Numbered from the stretch's first letter, positions 26,301 through 37,596 are shown. The stretch: 64,000 nt of DNA from Lobosporangium transversale (GCF_002105155.1 NW_019029059.1:44048-108047); one strand, 5' to 3'. Translations and numbers: made by a program. Notes: a model not told the origin generated them from the letters alone.

Positions 26301-27459
26301 GGAGCAGCAGACACCACATCTTCCCATCACACACTCACATCGACAGCAACAAAACTTGCCTAGGAACATCATACAGGCAGCAATGTCTCAAGCTTCAGCA
26401 CTTGATTCGAATCAAATCGGATTAACACCGTTTGTAGGTGTAGGTAGTGGTGTCCATAATGTTGACAACAACCTCAATCATGCCAGTAGCAACAGCAATA
26501 ACAATATCAATAACAATGGTAATAACAATGACAATAGCAATAACAATGGCAATGGCAATATTAATGGCGATATCAGCAGTAATGGTCTTAACAATAACAT
26601 TATCCACAATAATAACATCAGCACTCAAAACTATGGATCAAATATGTTACCGTTATTGAATGTCCAGGACCCTTCAGTCTTTGCCAAGCTCTCACCGGAA
26701 CAACAACAACAACTCTTTGTGGCTTTCAGTCAGAGCCTCATTAATCAAGGCAACATTTTATTTCCTCAGCAGGGACCTGTGGACTTTGATGGAAAATCAG
26801 GTCAAGGAGCATATTCGAGCCAGAGAACATCCATGTTGGAGTTTGGTGGTTTGATGTCTAACATTTATCCTTCGAGCCTGCCTCTGTCTGATGTAAGCCA
26901 CATTGACGCAAATACCTTTACAAGTGTTGCGCTCATGAATAATACTGCCACCATCAGCAGCAACAACAGCAGGATAGGCTTGGATGGATGTGTAAATGAC
27001 GGAGTATCTATTACTCCGCAAAGTATGCAAAATCAATCTCAATCTCTATCTCAGCTACAAGCTCAAGTTCAACAACAGCAGCAACAGAATTCAACATACA
27101 ACAAGAGCGCTGTTGGCGTTGGGGAAGGCCACTCTCACAGCTACAATCACAACAACAGCAACATCATCAACAATACCATTAGTCTAAGCGATACAAATGG
27201 AGGTAGCAGGAGTAATAGATTTGGCTCACCGGAATCAATATCTTCACCAGGAGGTTCTATTTCTGAGGAATCCATATTGAAATCATGGTCCATCTCGACT
27301 CTACACGATAACATTTTCTTGGATCCAAACATTGCGCGTGATGATCCTAGGAATGATCTGGGCTCGTTTATGTATCTGCCGAGTGAGTTTGAATATGGTG
27401 ACGCGGCTGCACTGTCTCCAAGCCTATCCAGTACTAGTGGTAGCGGTAATGGCAACTAA
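23326..27459 (+). CDS. Fungal_trans-domain transcription factor, Gln/Asn-rich
   Basis: Exons read as 23326-23739, a doubtful small exon starting 23866, 24103-24438, 24532-24730 and 24830-27459. The fungal-specific transcription factor (middle homology) domain starts at HLIALYYKNHYCSLPMV and includes LRVCQENIHIP, CNAVYYCGSMYSAN, LCTIQALLLFAIG, AITMALDMGLHTRLDES and RARVFWCCYLFDSTASAVNG. It is normally paired with a Zn2Cys6 DNA-binding cluster, but the N-terminal exon (MADVDEFPQNDEAAKRFKSG, then Ser/Gln-rich) has no cysteines that could form one. The C-terminal half is Gln-, His- and Asn-rich with a probable coiled coil at about 25800-26200, typical of activation regions. AATAAA at 27537-27542 fits a polyadenylation signal. 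The exon near 23866 may be only MNQPT or may be skipped; phase allows both. Confidence 0.82.
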
Positions 27460-27653
27460 ATGAGATAAATAGGGGTGCTGACTGACTGGCTCAGCTTGCT
27501 ATGGGAAGGGTTCGTGATTCATGTATAAATATCATAAATAAAGGATAGACTTTGAGGTATATACATTAAAAAAAAAAAAAAAAAAAAAAAGTCCTAAAAC
27601 GGATTCAACGTGTCAATGACCCGACCATACTTAATTTCTCCATCCCTCTTTGC

Positions 27654-28735
27654 ATGATGAATATCAAATTGCATCCCTTGGAAATTTCAGAGATTGTTTC
27701 GCTTATTGATGGTTTTCTGAGTCGGAGGAATCCCTTTCGTTTAATCCAAGTCTCCAGGACTTTCCACGACGCACTTGTCAAATCTATCTGGAAATGAATT
27801 GTTATAGCAATCCATTCCAGGGCTCCTGTGGGTGGAGGACTGCAAAACTACAAGAAGAGAGCATTTTCTAGATGAGTTCATATCATTGTAAGGCTGTAGC
27901 TGCCTTCCGTGCATCGGATACTCAGCCCAGGATTCATCCGATCCGAGTCAGCTTTTCGATTTGATCAACCCCACAATTCCACGATTAAATCGTTCAGGAT
28001 CACAAGTGATATGAGCATTACTGGGATGCACTCGCCTTGAGAACTTTACCATTTCTAGCGCATGTATATCCAAAGAAAAAGTCGACCTATTCTTTCAAGT
28101 CTTCAGGAAAGTTAGGACCTTGGTCATGTCCGGTGTAACTATCGATCAGCTGCCTTCTGACTTTCTGAACGATGGCGACATGGAGAGATCTATTCTCCCG
28201 AATGTGAGCACGCTAGGTCCTCAGGATGTTCGACTAATTAGCCCCCCGCTTCCACACACATCATCATATTGCCTTGGCTTGTTGACTAGGAGATGCCCAG
28301 CATTACGTTCGTTGACTTTCCGTGGTCCCAAAGAGAACGACGTCCAGACTACACAGCAAAACTATTGACTTTTACAAAGCAGCACCCTTTGATCATCTCT
28401 ACACACTAACAGATCTGAAAGATCTTATGCATTCCATTCATGGAATTAAAGGACGAGGATATGGCGGCAATTCTCAGACAAATGATTGGACTAAGGCACC
28501 TAGAAGTCCCGCTTTGTCATTTCGGGCCATTCTCTATTCGATAATTACTAGCAGATGAACAAAAGGTTATGACTGGCGGATACATCGTACGAAAAAGAAG
28601 GGACCAAAGACCCTGCGATACAATCGAGGTACTGAAAAATCGATGAATACAACGGAAGTGCTGATGGCATCGCTCAAGCGGTCCCCTCCAGGAGAAATCT
28701 CCTGAGTTTGACTAAGAGCAGTTACTGTTGGTTAT
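27654..28735 (+). pseudogene. F-box/LRR protein pseudogene (copy D)
   Basis: Begins after the shared leader CTCTTTGCATGATGA and reads IKLHPLEISEIVSLIDGFLS, RRNPFRLIQVSRTF and KSIWK followed by a TGA. Later blocks in shifted frames include FFQVFRKVRTLVMSGV, LPSDFLNDGDMERSILPN, HTSSYCLGLLTRRCPALRSL and a stretch matching the LADEQKVMTGG region. At least three disruptions; the C-terminal LRR tail is missing. Confidence 0.75.
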
Positions 28736-29201
28736 AATAATCAAAGATTCAAAAAAGATAATCCTTTATAGCTTCGAATAGTTACATCCCAAGCTGACAA
28801 AAAAGGGCATTGATTTTTTTTTAGATAGCTTTTCGGGATATCGGTTCCTCGTAACCCATAGAGTTTGCTTCGATATACTGTACATGAAGTGAGTGCTTGG
28901 AAGGCAAGATGGATCATGATTGTGCTACTCGCAACCTCGAGAAGCTGTAGTGAGGTAAAATCAATTTGGTTATTAGGAAGAATGAATCTATTGTATTGTA
29001 ATAAAAAAAGATATAGGTCCAAGCGATGCTGTGTTATTTCGAAGTCAAGAATGAATGAACAGTGAATTGTGGACTTTAATCAGACACTACTGCTTCCGCT
29101 AAATCAATCGTAATATAAGGAAGGATTACCAAACCACTGAAGATCAGGGTGACAACTCATGTTGCACTTGAAGAGTGTAGAGATGACAAATGCACTGAGG
29201 C

Positions 29202-29232
<31 letters not shown>

Positions 29233-29649
29233 TATTCAAGATACTCATGCAACCAAGATATCTAAGGTGGCAACGGACCAAAGCCAAGCAACAAGACGCT
29301 CTGACCAGGTAAACAATAAATTGAATAGCACAATACATTGCTACAAAGCGTTCAGAGTGCTTATGTACAGTACATTCTATTGCTATTTCATTACGAGGAT
29401 ATGCACCTGACAGGCTGACCATTCTCCAGGGATCGATCCCTTCGAACTGCGTTGTGATCCATTTTCAATATCATTGCCAGGAGACATGGACGACATGGAC
29501 ATTTTCCTCATTTAAAAGAGAAAGATACCCCTTTAATGCACCCTATTGGCTAAAATGTTGGCTAAAAACAAACATATTAATGTCAATAATTCCAACATGT
29601 CATGCATATTCGCATTCTTACCCATCCTTGATCAAAACTCTCTCTTTAC
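28736..29649. other. Intergenic, no gene recognised
   Basis: Mixed-composition DNA with poly(A) at 29200-29229 and no frame that resembles a known domain. It lies between two F-box copies in the same orientation. Confidence 0.5.
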
Positions 29650-30891
29650 ATGATGAACAACCTCAAATTGAATCCATTAGAGATCCCAGAACTTATTTCG
29701 CTTGTCGGTGGCTACCTAAGTCGGAATGACCTCTGTAGTTGTATTCGTGTCTCCAAGCTTTTTCATGACACACTTATCAAATATGTGTGGAGAAGAATCA
29801 CTGTCGGATGTCGTCGACAGTCCCAATCTTGCTACCCTACTAAGAAAGCACTAAAGAGCCACAAGAAGTACATTGAAGAACTTGTGTTTTATTATAGGTT
29901 CCCAGATAGATTCATGTCATTGCAAGGTTGTGACCGCCTTCGATCCATCGAATATTCATATGAAAGTTTATCCAGTCAAAGTCAGATTCTCAATTTGATC
30001 AAATCCCATAGTTCCACAATCGTCAAGCTCAAAGTTGACTGTTCAAGTTTGCGAGAGATATGGAGGACGCTCCTAGGATGTGCCCACCTTGAGGACCTGG
30101 CTATTTCCACTACCTATATAAGCGGTGATGAGGTTGATTTATTCTTTCAAGTCTTCAAGAAACTTAAACGCTTGGATATGGAGCGCGTATACATCAATCA
30201 CCTACCTTCCGACTTCCTGAATAATGATACAGAAAAATTCATTTTTCCAAATGCGAACACGCTACGCCTTATTGACGTCGTGATTTTTAGCCGACCACAT
30301 CCACATACATCTTCATCTTGCCTCGGCATGTTGACTAGGGGACTTCCAGCATTACATTCATATGATTCCGAATGGGATGCCCAAACTGTACATGATTTCT
30401 GCAAGACAGTGTTCCTTCAGCGCCCTTACACAGCATCAAGCATATCAGATCTATGCCTCCGCGTGAAAATAAAAGACGAGGATATGGCAGCGATCCTCAG
30501 GCAGATAACCGTACTAAGACGGCTAGACATCCCCTTCTGTGATTTTGGTCCGCTCTCCATTCGTGAACTACTAGCAGATGAGCAGGAGATTACGGAGGAT
30601 GGGCACATAGTACGAAAAAAAAGAGGACAAAGGCTCTGTGACAGTGTTGAAATACTAGAACTTAGGCATAGTGAAAAGATTGACGGCGTTGTTCAAACGA
30701 TCTTATCCAATTGTCCACGTCTGAAGCGACTGAGGGGTTATAGTGTCGCGGTGACAGAGATTGCCGACGGTGCAGAATGGGTTTGCACTGGACTGACTGA
30801 CATGAAGGTCAGACTTGTGGTTGATGTTGATCAAAAGACGGCAAAAGGCATAGATAGCGAGGGATTGTGTATAAACGCATGTGCAAGCTGA
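29650..30891 (+). CDS. F-box/LRR protein, C-terminally truncated (copy E)
   Basis: 413-aa uninterrupted frame. F-box at residues about 5-45 (LNPLEIPELISLVGGYLS, NDLCSCIRVSKLFHD), then YPTKKALKSHKKYIEELVF, SLQGCDRLRSIEY, ILRQITVLRRLDIPFCDF, LLADEQEITEDGHIVRKK, VVQTILSNCPRLKRLRG and EWVCTGLTDMKV. Compared with the intact 527-aa copy it matches to about residue 400. It then runs into a frameshift near 30862: the next frame reads VYKRMCKLTRLD, the expected continuation, and then diverges. The last ~115 residues are therefore lost. It could still encode a shortened F-box protein, or be a young pseudogene. F-box proteins recruit targets to SCF ubiquitin ligases. Confidence 0.65.
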   Translation: MMNNLKLNPLEIPELISLVGGYLSRNDLCSCIRVSKLFHDTLIKYVWRRITVGCRRQSQSCYPTKKALKSHKKYIEELVFYYRFPDRFMSLQGCDRLRSIEYSYESLSSQSQILNLIKSHSSTIVKLKVDCSSLREIWRTLLGCAHLEDLAISTTYISGDEVDLFFQVFKKLKRLDMERVYINHLPSDFLNNDTEKFIFPNANTLRLIDVVIFSRPHPHTSSSCLGMLTRGLPALHSYDSEWDAQTVHDFCKTVFLQRPYTASSISDLCLRVKIKDEDMAAILRQITVLRRLDIPFCDFGPLSIRELLADEQEITEDGHIVRKKRGQRLCDSVEILELRHSEKIDGVVQTILSNCPRLKRLRGYSVAVTEIADGAEWVCTGLTDMKVRLVVDVDQKTAKGIDSEGLCINACAS

Positions 30892-31412
30892 CTCGATTAG
30901 ATCGCTCTGATATTATGCGATATAATGCCATACTGTCTTCTGCACCGGGCGAAGGCAGATGGTGCTCATATTTGATAGCCGACAGCGGATAGGCAGATAG
31001 AAGAGGGTGGGGCACAAGAACTAAAACATTGGGGCTTTAAGGGATTGGACAAAGAACAATATATTCTAGTCCTGATACATCAGTAGTTGCTAATTCTCTT
31101 CCAGTTAATTAAAGGAGTAGTTCCCAAATGCCACATGTTGATAGTAAAGCTACATAAACAGCAAGTATAGCTCAAACGTCAAGAGTTTCTACACCTGATC
31201 CTAGATGTTTTTCTAAGAAGGTAAAACCCAGCTACATGCTAGCATAGTTATCGTTTGATGAGCAAGATCCTCAACAATTGCCATTACAAAATGCGATTAG
31301 TTTAATTCATTTTTAACAGAGAATGCTACAGAGCCTCGTTGCTTAGTCTCCATAGAGGAATCAAACACTTCACGGCCTGTTCATCACATCGCTTCTCTCC
31401 ACTACTCTTCGC
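30892..31412. other. Intergenic after copy E
   Basis: The first ~35 bases continue the broken LRR frame of copy E. The rest shows no recognisable coding sequence or repeat. Confidence 0.45.
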
Positions 31413-31500
31413 ATGATGAGCAACATCATTCTGAATCCTGTGTAGCTTCTTGAGGCCTTTCCATTTATTGATAATTTCCTAGATCAAGTCGACAGCTTAA
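31413..31500 (+). pseudogene. F-box N-terminal crumb (copy F)
   Basis: The shared leader ACTCTTCGCATGATGAGCAA is followed by NIILNPV, a stop, then LLEAFPFIDNFL, which aligns with the first 25 residues of the F-box family (MMSNCKLNPLKIPEI). Homology fades by about 31500. Identified mostly by the leader. Confidence 0.45.
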
Positions 31501-32419
31501 GTTGTCTTTACGATAAAATCTTGAAGAATCGCTCATGAGTGATCAATTACCCCAATTACCCTTCTCCTTTCTTAGATTCACTCGCATAGTGCGGCATGAA
31601 TTGTCAAGTTGATGGGACTCTCTACTTAGACTTCAGGTCAGAGCATAAATTTTTTAATTTTAAAATTATAGTGAAAGGGATGACTTTGTCTTCAGTTTGT
31701 CAGAGTCTGGATGGGAAAAAGGGGTTCCTACGATGCAATGGCTCTTATTACCTTCTTTATCATTTAGATCGAATAATAGTTATCAGGAAGTATATGTGCA
31801 CTAGAAGACCCATGTGTAAGTTCTCTGTCTCTATATCAGGGGTATGATGTGATAATGCTTTCCTATTCCTCTGTAATCTATCAGCTATAGGATATGTATG
31901 CTATGCAAATGTTAATCGCATTTTTGACAAAGTTCCTGTAACTTTAAACAAGGTTACGCGCGAGAAACCCCACTGTCCAATAACAATGTAAATATAAAAA
32001 AAAAAAAAACGCGCCAATTTTGTCAACCACGAACTCACACGACTTTTTTTTTAAGATTACAATAGAACCTTAGTTGGCGATATATGATGCAAAACATTCT
32101 CCAGGATTTTGAAAACTTTGATATTAATCAAAAGTGGGTCAAATCATTATATAAAGATGTGGATAAGACGTCGTCTTTCCCTAATATACATAAACATACA
32201 GCTTTCCTCCCCGCTCTCTCTCTCTCCGATGGACTCCACTACTTATGCAGGCTCTACATGGGCTTGGTACGTTTGATTGGTATTGAACACAGAGTTTTAA
32301 ATTATGGCCTACATAAATGCCTTCGAAAAAAAAAAAAAAAAAAAAAAAAAGTAAGAGATCACCATTATCACGAAGGTATCCTAATCGTCAATGATAGGTC
32401 TTGGAAGCCTCATGGTCAT
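31501..32419. other. Intergenic with unassigned open frame
   Basis: A plus-strand frame from 32084 (MMQNILQDFENFDINQKWV onward, about 80 sensible codons before a poly-Lys run at 32326-32350) has natural-looking composition but no family I recognise. Another frame at 31596-31847 is also unassigned. Poly(A) runs at 31996-32009 and 32326-32350. Confidence 0.35.
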
Positions 32420-33060
32420 GATACTAGGTTATTATGTAAATCTATTTTATGCGACTTCAAGAACTCTTCCAGCAAATCAACTGTCTCTTTCTCATCGTTC
32501 AGAACACCATACACGTGTTTAATATTTGGCCAATTGTTCACCATCCACGTCGCATCCTCAAGCTGCATTCGCTGGTGATCATCACCTTTAACCTATAGCG
32601 CATCTAATCTCTTCAGATTGGCTAGTTCACCAAGACCTGCTCTTAATCTCATGTCCAGTGTCCGACTGGAGAACCGTGTTAGGTTAAGATATTCTAGCCG
32701 AGTCAGTTTGCCAAGCTGCTTGAACGCAACGCATGCCTTTGCCATTTCTTCTTCAGTCTCTTGATCAATGTCTGGCTCAAGATAAATATCCAAGTGAAAC
32801 AACCCTGTACAAACCCATTCTGCTCCATCGACAATCTCCGATACCGTAATTCTAAGCCCTTTCACTCTCTTCAGCCGTGGACAATTTGATAAAATAGCCC
32901 AGAGTAATACTGCTGCTATCTACACGGAGCACTAACGTCTCAACTGTCTCACAGAGCCTCCGAAGCCTTGTCTTCCATACTAGCTGTCGACTATCCACCA
33001 CTTCTTGTTTGTCAGCTAGCAATTCTTGTAAAGAGAGCTAATCGAATCTAACACAATGGA
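32420..33060 (-). pseudogene. F-box/LRR pseudogene fragment (copy G, C-terminal half)
   Basis: Minus strand, C-terminal half only: GLRITVSEIVDGAEWVCTG, LHLDIYLEPDIDQETEEEM, VAFKQLGKLTRLEYLNL, LDMRLRAGLGELANLKRL, and a tail with LEDATWMVNNWPNIKHVYG near 32540. Upstream pieces around 32880-33050 match the LLADKQEVVDSRQL region with stops between. No F-box is attached. It points away from the orphan frame at 33211. Confidence 0.7.
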
Positions 33061-33210
33061 CGTCTAACTACCTTATGACTCAGGGCCAGATGTCATTTTC
33101 TTTGTCCAAATAAACGGCAGCAATGTCGTTGCTCCTGTGTTTGTCCAGGTAAACGTCACCTACAGTACAAACCCCGATTTTTTATTTTTTTTATTTTTAT
33201 TTTTATTTTT

Positions 33211-33747
33211 TTACTCACTATCCAATGCAAAGTATCAATCACTACCACTACATCGCTCAAGTTACGACAAGGTCCCCCAAAAAGCGATGCAGAACGTGCT
33301 CTAGCAACAACAAGCGGTGTAACATTGGAAAAGAAAATACACATTGAACAAGGTCAACAAAGGGAAATAGTCGATAAGACCAAAGAATCAGCGAACACCA
33401 AAGTGGAACTTGATCAATCTGAATTAAGCACCATCAATGCCACTTCGTCAACCCTTCATGACTTGTGTCCATCCGGCATATATATTAGCATGGTCGTTGC
33501 ATACCCAGCTGAAGTGTTACAATACCAACATGTGCGCCCAGATCCAGAGCCTGAATTCGCTGCAAGTCCAAATCTCAAACGGATCATCATTAACGTCGAC
33601 GACAGGAACATTGGAAGTATATTCCCTGCTCGACACACCAACTTCCTTGATAACCTGAAGAAATGCAAGCGAAAACCAGGCAATGATTTGAGGGGGGATA
33701 ACTGGAATAAGCCATGCCTCAGGAAAACAGCTAATAGCGATGTATAG
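33211..33747 (+). CDS. Orphan protein, probably the C-terminal part of a larger gene
   Basis: An open frame of 178 codons running from a T-rich stretch (possible intron end) to a stop at 33747; the longest part has no ATG before residue ~90, so an upstream exon or a broken gene is likely. It reads LKLRQGPPKSDAERALAT, a Lys/Glu/Thr linker, then an apparently folded segment LCPSGIYISMVVAYPAEVL, YQHVRPDPEPE, LKRIIINVDDRNIGSIFP and NFLDNLKKCKR. It reminds me of the C-terminal end of Crinkler-like proteins in Mucoromycota, but I cannot confirm that. Flanked by F-box copies G and H. Confidence 0.4.
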   Translation, partial: LLTIQCKVSITTTTSLKLRQGPPKSDAERALATTSGVTLEKKIHIEQGQQREIVDKTKESANTKVELDQSELSTINATSSTLHDLCPSGIYISMVVAYPAEVLQYQHVRPDPEPEFAASPNLKRIIINVDDRNIGSIFPARHTNFLDNLKKCKRKPGNDLRGDNWNKPCLRKTANSDV

Positions 33748-34235
33748 AATCGATTCACTTTTTTTACCATCTTGAGCCAAGTGAACAATCATGGAACATT
33801 GAATTAGATCGAACTTTTACAATCTTCTGCCTTTTATATTTTATATTTCAGCACAAGTGTGTCATGAGCTCGTGTAGATAATAATCTTGCTAAATAGGCT
33901 CCAAATCCAGAAACAAGCTACGAGTGCTTTTTTCTGTGTTTTGGGCTCATTTCATTTAAAAAAAGCAGCCCCTGTGAGGGAGTAAAGGAAGGAATTAAGG
34001 AAAAATGCACCCCCCCGCCATCAGAATAAAATTTTGACCTGGTTGAGAATTCCGCTACACCCTCCGTAAAGATTCTCGAAATATCAATCTTTACCTCCCC
34101 GTCAACCAGCTTAATTGTGGGAATCCTTACCCCTGGAGTTGCATTTTTGTGATCTCTTCAGGAACAGAATTGATGAAAAAAGCAGCCAGTTTTATGCTAA
34201 CAAAGTCATTCTAATCTTGATCATCTCTTCGCAAC
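33748..34235. other. Upstream region of intact F-box gene
   Basis: No coding blocks. Ends with the family leader (CATCTCTTCGCAACATGA) directly before the start codon at 34236. Confidence 0.55.
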
Positions 34236-35819
34236 ATGAACGATCTCGAATTGCATCCCTTGGACATTCCAGAAATTATTTCGTTGGTTGGTGCTTTCCT
34301 AGGTCGAAATGATCTCTTGCAGTGTATTCGTGTCTCCAGGGTTTTCCATAGCACACTTTTTAGATTCATTTGGAGAAGGATCGTTGTCAAGCAATTTTAT
34401 TTAGGATCCTTTCCCACTAAGAAAGCACTGGAGAATAACAAGAACTATATCGAAGAGCTTGAATTTAGCTACTGCTTCCCAGAAGAGTACATGGCACTGC
34501 AAGGCTGTGGTCGCCTCCAGTCTATCGAATGCAAAACACAGCCCTCATTCTATAAGAATCCGATAGACCGCTTGATCAATTCTCACAGTTCAACAATCAC
34601 CAGGCTAAGCTTCCAAGGACCACATTTAGAGGGGATATGGGAAGCACTATTAGGATGCACTCACCTTAAAACCTTGACCATTTGTGAGGCAGCTTTATTC
34701 GAAGATCAAGTCGACCTATTCTTTCAAGTCTGTAAGAAACTTAACTCCTTAGAAATGTCTAGTGTAGTCGTTTATGGGCTACCTTCCGACTTCTTGGGCA
34801 ACGGCACGAACAAGTTTATTTTCCCAAGTGTGATCAGACTAAAGCTACTGAATATCCAAATACTTGATCCGCCACATCCGCACACATCATCCTACTGCCT
34901 CGGCATATTGGCTAGACGATGCCCAGGGTTACGTTCATTGGAATTCTTTTATTGCAAAGCGGACGAGCGAGAAATGCAGCAAATGCATGATGATTTCTAC
35001 AGGGAAATAGTCATTCATCATCCCCAAACACTGACAAATGTATCGGAGCTAGGCCTTGGTACGGTGCTATTAAAGGACGAAGATATGGCAGCGCTTCTCC
35101 GGCAGATGACTGAACTAAGACGGCTAGTTGTTCCACGTTGTGATTTCGGTCCACTCTCCATTCGAGAACTACTTGCGGACGATCAGGAGATTTTGCATGG
35201 CGGCGGACATAGAGCACGAATAAGAAGGAGCCAGAGGCTCTGTGATACAATTGAGGAGCTAGAATACAATAGGGATAGTGAAAGAACTGATGGGGTTGTT
35301 CAAGCGATCCTATCCAACTGTCCACGTCTGAAAAAACTGAGCGGAGCTAAAATTACAGTGACAGAAATTGTCAGTGGTGCAAAATGGGTCAGCACTGGCC
35401 TTACCAACTTGTCCATCCAGCTTGTAGCTGACGTCGGTCAAGAGACTGTAGAAGACATGCAGAAGCAACGTATTGTGTTTAGGCAAATAGGCAAGTTGAC
35501 TCGACTACGGGTCCTTGCCCTGACAGCGGGTAGCTCAACATCTGAGCAATTGCATACGTTGGACTTGAGGTTAGGGGCTGGTCTGGATGAGCTAATCAAC
35601 CTGAAGAATCTGCATTCGTTATCATTCGAAGGCGATGAGCATCAAACAATGCTACCTGAGGATGCAAAATGGATTTTAAAAAATTGGCCGAATATCGAAA
35701 ACTTGGAGGGCATTGTGAATTCTAGGCATTATGTAACGGCTAGCTTATTTCAATCATACAATATTACGACACATGATGTTCTTGATTTTAGTAATTCGGA
35801 TTCAGATTATAGCATTTAG
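34236..35819 (+). CDS. F-box/LRR protein, intact family member (copy H)
   Basis: Single exon, 527 aa, the only fully open copy in the window and the reference used for the others. Residues about 5-45 form the F-box: LHPLDIPEIISLVGAFLGRN, then DLLQCIRVSRVFHS and FIWRRI. F-boxes bind Skp1 and bring substrates to SCF ubiquitin ligases. The rest is an irregular leucine-rich (RNI-like) array: MALQGCGRLQSIEC, GIWEALLGCTHLKTLTICE, SSYCLGILARRCPGLRSLEF, ALLRQMTELRRLVVP, VVQAILSNCPRLKKLSG, IGKLTRLRVLALTAG, LGAGLDELINLKNLHSLSF and EDAKWILKNWPNIENLEG. The tail is short and acidic. No intron, unlike the single-copy genes nearby. Confidence 0.87.
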   Translation: MNDLELHPLDIPEIISLVGAFLGRNDLLQCIRVSRVFHSTLFRFIWRRIVVKQFYLGSFPTKKALENNKNYIEELEFSYCFPEEYMALQGCGRLQSIECKTQPSFYKNPIDRLINSHSSTITRLSFQGPHLEGIWEALLGCTHLKTLTICEAALFEDQVDLFFQVCKKLNSLEMSSVVVYGLPSDFLGNGTNKFIFPSVIRLKLLNIQILDPPHPHTSSYCLGILARRCPGLRSLEFFYCKADEREMQQMHDDFYREIVIHHPQTLTNVSELGLGTVLLKDEDMAALLRQMTELRRLVVPRCDFGPLSIRELLADDQEILHGGGHRARIRRSQRLCDTIEELEYNRDSERTDGVVQAILSNCPRLKKLSGAKITVTEIVSGAKWVSTGLTNLSIQLVADVGQETVEDMQKQRIVFRQIGKLTRLRVLALTAGSSTSEQLHTLDLRLGAGLDELINLKNLHSLSFEGDEHQTMLPEDAKWILKNWPNIENLEGIVNSRHYVTASLFQSYNITTHDVLDFSNSDSDYSI

Positions 35820-36345
35820 AACCAGGGACAGGTTTTTTTGATTGAGTGGGAGTTTTGTTATTGAATATGCGCTGTTGAATAACTTTTTTTTTTTTGGACC
35901 TTATTGTTGCACTTGTAACATTAATTAAGAATAGAAGAAAGGAATAGAAAGCATAAAGAAAGACAGTCAGTTGATGTATATATATCTTATTAACGAAGGA
36001 TGTGAACGTATTGAAAGAGTGAAGAAAAGAAGCATGTTTAATAATGGGAGTAATAAATGTGATAGGATTTTTGGTGGGGATAGAAAAATGAGAACAAGGC
36101 GACATAGTCAATGGTGTGTCATAGACCCTTCTCTTCATTAAGGCTTCTTACCTGGAAGAAGTATGCTACAAAAAAAAAAAAAAAAAATAAAAAAAAAAAA
36201 AAATAAAAATAAAAAAAAAAAGCAGCCTTGGTCGTTGTGCAAGAATATAAAATTGGCATGCCACGGAGAATGATATGATGTATGCTTTTAATATTAACAT
36301 TAGACTCTTATGAACGTGTTGCTCCTTGTGACAACGTGTATGTTT

Positions 36346-36383
<38 letters not shown>

Positions 36384-37596
36384 TGGACGACTTAAAAAAA
36401 GAAGCGGATCGAGATCTGAGTTCTAATTTGGTGGACAGAATAGTGGAAACAAACAAGAGTAGGTCGCCTAATTCTTCAGTTTTAGTGGCAAATGAACTAA
36501 AGGGGGGATAACTCGCGACCTCCGTAAAATGGGATTATATTAGGGCAAAGGGTTCCGACAAAACTTCTTCCATGACTCCAAGGAGAATGTCACGCTCCAA
36601 GCAGCTTATATAAAGTGCCGCCCTATAAATATAAAACTTGTAGACGGAAATTGGATGAGAAGATACCAGATGAGGTTTATCAAGAGATCTTTGATGAAGA
36701 GGAGGTTATTGAGAACTTTGATGATGCTATCAATTGACAGCGGTGAATGGGGCACGGAACCCCTAAGAGTGGTAAGTCAAGAGCAAGCTGAGGCTGTCAC
36801 TCTGTGTCCTGAGATAGTTGTAGATCTTATGTCAGATGCTCGAAGCATGTCTGATGTGGTGGAGGATAGCCAGTCTGAGGAGGAGCGTCTTGTTGACCAT
36901 AAAAATCAAAAATCTGAGTTTGTACGTTTTATTTTCCGTCTATAAAAATAAGTATTCTGTTCGATTTAAAAACGTTACAAATATATTTGATTGAGGACTA
37001 TTTAAGACAGAATGGGTTGTCCACGTGAAACAAATTTTTATATTTTTGGTGGCGGAGTCACTGCTCAGGTTGAGTCATCATTTTGCATTTTGTTGACTGT
37101 GTTTGTATTTTTAATGCAGAGAATAGAATAGAATGGAGGCATTTAAATGTGTTTTGTACACATGTAAAACATGTAAGATGTTTGTAATGTGTGTTGATTT
37201 CTGTGTGAGATGTGAAATTGGGCCCTTTGCCTTTTGCTCTCTCCAATGATGTGTTGTGGAGCCCTTTGTCTTGGTGGGAACTTGGACCACAGAAAAAAAA
37301 AGTTTCCGAACAAGATTCTCTTCTTATCTTTTTCTCTCCTTTTCTTTCTTTATCTCCTATTCCTTATCCATTGACATCGTCATTTACTTCTTACTCTTTA
37401 CTTCATTCTTTTTCCATTCTCTCTCCCATGCTCACCAGCTCATTTTACAATCTTTTCATTGCCCTCCACATCCCAGCTATTCCCAGTTACTCCCCTTTCT
37501 CCTTTCCTAGAAACCCTTGGCCTGCCTTTCCTTGTTTTTCCTTTTCATAACACTCTCTACTCCTTAACTTATCCACACTCAATTCCATCTATCACC
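35820..37596. other. Intergenic, with an acidic coding relic near 36.6-36.95 kb
   Basis: Poly(A/T) blocks at 36171-36220 and 36342-36379. At 36640-36945 two overlapping plus-strand frames have sensible acidic composition: LDEKIPDEVYQEIFDEEEVI in one, then after a frame change VVSQEQAEAVTLCPEIVVDL with SMSDVVEDSQSEEERL. This looks like the tail of a decayed gene, possibly from a mobile element, but I do not recognise it. The last 350 bases are pyrimidine-rich upstream sequence of the W2-domain gene. Confidence 0.5.

Noticed and set aside
36655-36945. 96-codon frame as a stand-alone gene
   Set aside because: No ATG start (begins at TTG), best coding signal switches frame midway, and no family match; described as a relic instead.
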